The translations under genes were made by a program, and so were the position numbers. Under the pieces are notes generated by a model that made no database searches, was not told where the DNA came from, and saw only the letters and a list, made by a program, of their open reading frames with translations. DNA of 5,901 nucleotides from CAZYWA01 sp964650975 [NCBI: uncultured bacterium] (GTDB taxonomy: Bacteria > JADJOY01): NCBI GenBank assembly GCA_964650975.1, contig CAZYWA010000504.1, forward strand, positions 1 to 5,901. Direction: 5' to 3'. Positions 1-5,901 of the stretch are shown here, in pieces (positions within the stretch are counted from its first letter, which is position 1; the number at the start of each line of letters is the position of its first letter).

Positions 1-1
1 C

Positions 2-775
2 GAGCCGTTCCCGCTGCTGTTCGGGACCGGGGTGCTCCTGGGGCTGATCTCGATCGGCCAGGCGCTCAAGGTGGGCTTCACCGCCGACGTGACGGGTCTG
101 CCGCCGCTGCGCGCGCGGCTCTTGATCTCGTACCTGAACTACATGGGGCCCTTGTGGCGCGCGATCGCGCGCAACCAGTACCGCGCGTCGCGGCTCGCGG
201 GCGTCGACCAGGTGCAGTGGCCGACCCCGCGGCAGAAGCCCAACGTCGAGTGGCTGGCGCGCCGTTTCACGGTCTGGTACTGGGACGAAACCGGCATCGA
301 GAAGGAAGAGATCCTGGGCCGGCTCGCGTGGTTCTTGAGGCTGCGCAAGTACTTCATCGTCGAGGACAACGGCTGGAACCCGTGGGACCTGCGCGTCTAT
401 CGCGGCGTGTGGACCCGCGCCGAGGTGCGGGTGCTGATCGAGAACCACGGAGGGCTCAAGCGGCAGGTGGACGTGGAGGTGCGGCTGCGCACCAGCGGCT
501 GGGCCAAGTTCGTGCTGGCGCTCTTCCCGGTGGGAGTCGGGTTCGCGGCGCTGGTCGGCGACTGGCGCACCGCGCTGATCGCGGGCATCGCCACCTTCGG
601 GTCGACGCTGGTCATCGCTCACGAGGAGTTCGAGCTGGGACGGGAGCTGTTCCGCGTGGTGGAGGTGGTCGCGGCGCAGATTCCGCTCCTGCCGCCGCCC
701 CGGTTCCGCCGTGAAGCCAAGTCGAACCACGTGCGGACCGCGGCCGAGCCAGCCGCCACGTCCGCGGCCGCGTGA
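2..775 (+). CDS. C-terminal part of a probable family 2 glycosyltransferase (5' end outside window)
   Basis: The frame is open from the first bases and ends at TGA 773-775, so the N-terminus and any catalytic GT-A domain lie upstream; the GTG at 32 is only an internal codon. What is seen: a hydrophobic stretch at the left edge (LLFGTGVLLGLISIGQAL), then a soluble part with WYWDETGIEKEEIL (about 275-316) and GWNPWDLRVYRG (371-406), then two hydrophobic segments (about 509-619) and a Pro/Ala-rich tail. From memory of the family, a membrane segment followed by a W-x-x-E block, a WDL-x-V/L-x-x-G block, a 'v-E-x-H-G-G' block (here LIENHGG) and two C-terminal helices is typical of the tail of large membrane-bound GT2 proteins, often beside ABC exporters. 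The expected role is transfer of a sugar from a nucleotide-sugar at the inner membrane for a surface glycan; the substrate is unknown. It could instead be an unrelated membrane protein, since no catalytic residue is in view. Confidence 0.6.
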   Translation, partial: EPFPLLFGTGVLLGLISIGQALKVGFTADVTGLPPLRARLLISYLNYMGPLWRAIARNQYRASRLAGVDQVQWPTPRQKPNVEWLARRFTVWYWDETGIEKEEILGRLAWFLRLRKYFIVEDNGWNPWDLRVYRGVWTRAEVRVLIENHGGLKRQVDVEVRLRTSGWAKFVLALFPVGVGFAALVGDWRTALIAGIATFGSTLVIAHEEFELGRELFRVVEVVAAQIPLLPPPRFRREAKSNHVRTAAEPAATSAAA

Positions 776-800
776 CGCGGCCCGAGAGCCGGCGAGGCGT

Positions 801-2564
801 GTGAGCGTTCATCTACGGCTCTTGCGCTACCTGTGGCCGCATCGGTCGCGGGTGGCGCTGATCGTCTTGCAGGTGGTGGTGGTGTCGATAGTCGGCCTGG
901 CGCGGCCGTGGCCGCTCAAGCTCGCCGTCGATTGCGTGTTCGGCTCGGCGGCGGCGCCAGGCTGGCTCCCGGCCGATCGCGCCACGCTGTTCGCGGCCTT
1001 GATCGCGGCATCGATCGCCGTCGAGGCCCTACCCGCGTGGTGGGGCGTGGTGCTCAACTGGCAGACGATCGGGCTCGGCCAGCGGCTGGTGAGCGACTTC
1101 CGCGCCGACACCGTGCAGCACCTGCACCGGCTGTCGCTGCTCTTCTTCACGCGCCATCCGCCCGACGATCTGGTCTATCGCCTCACCGCGAACACGTTCT
1201 CGGTGCAGTCGATCAGCATGGGCGGCTTCTACCCGCTGCTCACGTCGCTCATCACGCTCGGCGGGATGCTCACCATCATGGTGCGCATGGATCCGGTGCT
1301 CACGGTCGCGTCCATCGCGGTCCTGCCGTTCTTCTTCGCGACGATCCGCTCGATGTCGAAGTCCGTGGGCCCGCGAGCGATGAAGCTCGCGGAGAGCGAG
1401 AGCCGGTTGCTCTCCGAAGCGCAGCGCGGGGTGCGCGCCATCCATCTGGTGCAGGCGTTCACGGCCGAGGGCGTCGAGGTGCGGCGGTTCCTGGAGGTGT
1501 CGAACCGAACCCTCGAGCAAGCACTGCGTCTCTACACCTTGCAGACCGTGTACTCGTCGGTCACCACCACCATTGGGGCGATCGGCACGGCCGCGGTGCT
1601 CTACATCGGCGGGCACGCGGTGATGGAGCACCGGCTCACGGTGGGCGATCTCCTGGTGTTCCTCTCGTATCTCGCGTCGCTCTACGGGCCGCTCAACTCG
1701 ATCATCCAGACCGTCGCGACCATCCAGGCCGCCGCGGCCCAGGCGCAGCGCGTGTTCGAGGTGCTCGATTCCGAGCCCGAGGTGAAGAACAAGCCGGGCT
1801 CGGCGCTGGTGACGGCGCCGCGCGGCGCGGTGCGCTTCGAGCACGTGAAGTTCCAGTATCCGGCCGCTTCCGAGGTGGCGCTCGACGACGTGAGCTTCGA
1901 CGTTCCCGCCGGCACGTCGGTGGCTCTGGTCGGCCCGACCGGCGCGGGCAAGACCACGCTCTGCTCCATGATCCTGCGGTTCTTCGATCCCGTCTCCGGC
2001 CGCATCTCGTTCGACGGCACCGACATCCGCGATCTCGACGTCCAGAGCTTCCGCAAGGCGCTCGCGGTGGTGCCGCAATCGCCGCTGCTCTTTCACGCCA
2101 CCGTGGCGCAGAACCTGCTCTACGGGCGCCCCGGCGCCACCCGCGAGCAGATGCTGCGCGCCGCACGCGCGGCTGAAGTGGCGGAGTTCGTCGAGCACTT
2201 GCCGCAGAAGTACGACACCGTGATCGGCCCGGACGGCGTGCAGCTCTCCCTCGGCCAGCAGCAGCGGCTCACGATCGCGCGCGCGCTGCTGCGCGACCCC
2301 GCGGTGCTGATCCTCGACGAGCCCACCGCCTCGCTCGACGCCGAAACCGAGCGCGCCGTCATCCGCGGCATCGCCGAGCTCATGAAGGGCCGCACCACCT
2401 TCGTGATCGCCCACCGATTGTCGACGGTGCGCCGCGCCGGCGTGATCCTGGTCCTCGAGCACGGCCGCATCGCCCAGCGCGGAACGTTCGACGAGCTGCG
2501 GGCGCAGCAAGGCCTCTTCCAGAGACTGGTCGAGGCGCAGTTCGAGGAAGACCCGGGCGGCTGA
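801..2564 (+). CDS. ABC exporter, fused membrane and ATP-binding domains (half-transporter, MsbA/ABCB type)
   Basis: From GTG 801 this is 587 residues, the usual size for a homodimeric type IV ABC exporter that moves lipids, drugs or glycolipids out of the cytoplasm using ATP. The first ~310 residues hold about six membrane segments (for example VALIVLQVVVVSIVGLARPW and TTTIGAIGTAAVLYIGGHAV). The ATPase domain has an A-loop Tyr353, Walker A GPTGAGKTT (378-386), Q-loop Gln426, signature LSLGQ (482-486), Walker B AVLILDE (501-507) with catalytic Glu507, D-loop SLD and H-loop His538. All catalytic residues are present; the signature has Leu for the usual first Gly (LSGGQ). An earlier in-frame GTG at 711 would add 30 Arg/Pro-rich residues and overlap the upstream gene; 801 is preferred because the exporter-like sequence (MSVHLRLLRYLWPH) begins there, 25 bases after the previous stop, although its GAGG (794-797) is closer than ideal. 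Close spacing suggests one operon with the glycosyltransferase. The cargo cannot be read from the sequence. Confidence 0.93.
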   Translation: MSVHLRLLRYLWPHRSRVALIVLQVVVVSIVGLARPWPLKLAVDCVFGSAAAPGWLPADRATLFAALIAASIAVEALPAWWGVVLNWQTIGLGQRLVSDFRADTVQHLHRLSLLFFTRHPPDDLVYRLTANTFSVQSISMGGFYPLLTSLITLGGMLTIMVRMDPVLTVASIAVLPFFFATIRSMSKSVGPRAMKLAESESRLLSEAQRGVRAIHLVQAFTAEGVEVRRFLEVSNRTLEQALRLYTLQTVYSSVTTTIGAIGTAAVLYIGGHAVMEHRLTVGDLLVFLSYLASLYGPLNSIIQTVATIQAAAAQAQRVFEVLDSEPEVKNKPGSALVTAPRGAVRFEHVKFQYPAASEVALDDVSFDVPAGTSVALVGPTGAGKTTLCSMILRFFDPVSGRISFDGTDIRDLDVQSFRKALAVVPQSPLLFHATVAQNLLYGRPGATREQMLRAARAAEVAEFVEHLPQKYDTVIGPDGVQLSLGQQQRLTIARALLRDPAVLILDEPTASLDAETERAVIRGIAELMKGRTTFVIAHRLSTVRRAGVILVLEHGRIAQRGTFDELRAQQGLFQRLVEAQFEEDPGG

Positions 2565-2565
2565 T

Positions 2566-2595
2566 CCCGGATTGCGTCGCGTCGTGCCGGGTTTT
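2566..2595 (+). terminator. possible weak terminator after the ABC exporter
   Basis: CCCGG (2566-2570) can pair with CCGGG (2587-2591) around a 16-base loop, and TTTT (2592-2595) follows directly. The stem is only five pairs, and CCCGG can also pair with CCGGG just before the stop codon, so this is a weak candidate. The rest of the 97-base gap before the kinase start at 2662 shows no promoter that I can defend. Confidence 0.2.
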
Positions 2596-2661
2596 ACCCT
2601 CTCTCGCCTCGGCCCAGACTCCCGCCGCGACCGCGGCGCCGACTCGCAGAATCAAAAGCGA

Positions 2662-3011
2662 ATGTCCGAATCCATCCATCACGCGCGAGTCAGAAGGATC
2701 GCTCGGACCTTCGCAATTATTCCGATCATTTCGGGGTTTTCGGTAATTGCCGGATGGGCGCTCGACGTCCAGGTGCTGAAGTCGATCCTGCCCGGGATCG
2801 TCAACATGAACCCGGTCACGGCGACCACGTTCATCGTGGCGGGAACGGCCCTCTCTTTCGTCCTGGCGTCCAGAGCGCCCTTCCGCCGCGCCGCGGTGGC
2901 GTGCTCGGCGCTGGTCATGGCCATCGGACTGCTGCGCCTCGGTTGCTACGCGACGGGTATCGACCTGGGCATGGACGCGTGGCTCTTCCATGCGGCCGTG
3001 GTGGCGGTGCC

Positions 3012-3027
<16 letters not shown>
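2662..3027 (+). CDS. N-terminal membrane part of a hybrid histidine kinase, cut short by a frame break
   Basis: ATG 2662 opens a 121-residue frame ending at TAG 3025-3027. It reads MSESIHHARVRRIARTF, then three membrane segments: about 2710-2763 (FAIIPIISGFSVIAGWAL), 2812-2871 and 2890-2950. The first segment follows a basic stretch, as expected for a membrane anchor. The motif MNPVTATTF (2806-2832) matches in kind the APNTALNF found just after the break in the other frame, so this is the first third of one sensor domain rather than a separate small protein. The last residues before the stop (after about 3012) are out of frame. No strong ribosome binding site is visible. TTG 2572 is in the same frame but would add an Arg-rich, non-conserved-looking leader. 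The first 100 bases are poorer in GC than the surroundings. If translated alone, it would be a three-helix membrane peptide with no signalling domain. Confidence 0.75.
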
Positions 3028-5567
<2,540 letters not shown>

Positions 5568-5570
5568 TCC

Positions 5571-5636
5571 CTCGGGGGGGCTGTTCCAGCCCCCCGCCCC
5601 GTCCGGAGTGAATCCGGACGGGGCCCCACCCCCGAG
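5571..5636 (+). terminator. double GC-rich hairpin after the kinase stop, probable terminator
   Basis: Starting four bases after the TGA, GGGGGGCTG (5575-5583) pairs with CAGCCCCCC (5587-5595) as nine pairs around TTC, and CCCCGTCCGGA (5597-5607) pairs with TCCGGACGGGG (5613-5623) as eleven pairs around GTGAA. CTCGGGGG (5571-5578) can also pair with CCCCCGAG (5629-5636), enclosing both but competing with the first hairpin. There is no T run, so a classical intrinsic terminator is not shown; its place and strength suggest transcript ending or 3'-end protection. Confidence 0.45.
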
Positions 5637-5658
5637 TCGGCTCGCTGCTCGCTCGCCG

Positions 5659-5676
5659 GCGCGCCTACCGGCGCGC
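5659..5676. repeat. short GC hairpin
   Basis: GCGCGCC (5659-5665) pairs with GGCGCGC (5670-5676), seven pairs around TACC. The same place also reads as a direct repeat of CCGGCGCG (5656-5663 and 5668-5675). No T run follows. In such GC-rich DNA a stem of this size can arise by chance. Confidence 0.4.
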
Positions 5677-5823
5677 TGGGCAAATTCGGCGTCACGACGC
5701 CCCGCAGGCCCGATCGAGCGATTGCTTCACACGCGCTGAGAGGGTGTAGACGAAAGAACTTCAGCCGCCTGGATCAGCGGCATGCGTGGCGCGAAATCGC
5801 TCGAGCGTCTGCGTTTGCTAATC

Positions 5824-5898
5824 GGAGGGCTGCAGTCCCTCGCTGCCAGGCGTCCATCTTGGTTCAGACGCTGCGGACGCGAGGGACCGCGTCCCTCC
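5824..5898. repeat. 75-base element with palindromic inverted ends (REP/BIME- or MITE-like)
   Basis: The 20 bases at 5824-5843 and the reverse complement of 5879-5898 agree at 17 of 20 positions; the three differences lie in the centre (CTGCAG against ACGCGG). Each end is itself a hairpin: GAGGG/CCCTC (5825-5829 with 5837-5841), and GAGGGAC/GTCCCTC (5881-5887 with 5891-5897) around CGC. Between them GCGTCC (5850-5855) pairs with GGACGC (5875-5880). Two palindromes in opposite orientation about 35 bases apart resemble a bacterial interspersed palindromic element. It may also be a small non-coding mobile element. The family is not recognised and copy number cannot be seen from one copy. The element sits three bases from the window edge and may extend further. 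Confidence 0.55.
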
Positions 5899-5901
5899 AA
5901 A

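Larger units (their letters stand above)
5568..5901. other. gene-free region with several inverted repeats
   Basis: I find no supportable gene in these 334 bases on either strand. From left to right it holds the double hairpin (5571-5636), a CTCG-rich stretch, the hairpin at 5659-5676, a less GC-rich stretch with a small hairpin GCCGC/GCGGC (5764-5768 with 5777-5781), and the palindromic element at 5824-5898. AGCGTCTG (5804-5811) also pairs with CAGACGCT (5865-5872). A short unrecognised RNA or a gene starting beyond the right edge cannot be excluded. Confidence 0.6.

Noticed and set aside
711-800. Longer start (GTG 711) for the ABC exporter
   Set aside because: It adds an Arg/Pro-rich leader that overlaps the end of the upstream gene and does not resemble exporter N-termini; no ribosome binding site precedes it.
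1029-2510. Long open frame on the minus strand (493 codons) under the ABC exporter
   Set aside because: It is His/Arg/Glu-rich low-complexity sequence antisense to a certain gene, an effect of high GC at codon position 3. The same holds for the minus frames at 2946-3842 and 4203-5387.
2572-2661. TTG 2572 as start of the kinase N-terminal part
   Set aside because: The extra 30 residues are of low quality and Arg-rich, and the membrane protein reads naturally from ATG 2662.
2754-3011. Upstream extension of the main kinase frame (from ATG 2754)
   Set aside because: The translation here is Gly/Arg/Pro-rich and without membrane character, while the other frame encodes clear helices in the same bases; it is an out-of-frame shadow.
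5641-5657. CTCGCT-type short tandem repeats
   Set aside because: Too short and irregular in GC-rich DNA to support more than chance.
5734-5792. TPP riboswitch suggested by CTGAGAGGG and later CCTGGATCAGCGGCATGCG
   Set aside because: Only short pieces resemble the THI box; the paired ACCC, the GAACCTGAT block and the closing P1 stem are missing, and no thiamine gene follows in the window.
5804-5898. Serine-type tRNA suggested by the loop-like TTGCTAA (5815-5821)
   Set aside because: The flanking anticodon stem has two mismatches in five pairs, and no acceptor stem, D arm or GGTTCRA T arm can be placed.

Overview
The window is a GC-rich bacterial chromosome segment (about 70% GC by eye). All genes lie on the plus strand, and there are no tRNA or rRNA genes, transposases or CRISPR repeats. 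The phylum cannot be fixed from the sequence. The combination of a family 2 glycosyltransferase tail, an ABC exporter and a large membrane-bound hybrid histidine kinase fits a free-living, metabolically complex Gram-negative lineage, but this is inference.

Layout: (1) 2-775 is the 3' part of a gene that starts before the window, most likely the C-terminal region of a membrane-associated family 2 glycosyltransferase. (2) 801-2564 is a complete half-size ABC exporter (membrane domain fused to ATPase), 25 bases after the glycosyltransferase stop and probably in the same operon. (3) 2565-2661 is a 97-base gap with at most a weak terminator. (4) 2662-5567 is one hybrid sensor histidine kinase gene (membrane sensor, HisKA, HATPase_c, REC, REC, HPt) split into two frames by a one-base frame break at the G4 run 3012-3015. 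The first part ends at the TAG at 3025-3027 and the rest continues in the frame one base back. (5) 5568-5901 has no gene but is rich in inverted repeats: a strong double hairpin directly after the kinase stop, a small GC hairpin, and a 75-base element (5824-5898) with 20-base, 17/20-identical inverted ends that are themselves palindromic.

The glycosyltransferase and exporter could make and export a glycoconjugate or polysaccharide, with the exporter's cargo unknown. The kinase looks like a separate transcription unit. It carries all four phosphorelay residues (His333, Asp621, Asp765, His909 in the repaired 968-residue protein), but no response regulator with an output domain is present, so its final partner lies elsewhere. 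I see no clear new multi-gene system. The points most worth checking are the frame break in an otherwise intact kinase, the threefold repeat in its membrane sensor, and the palindromic element at the right edge.
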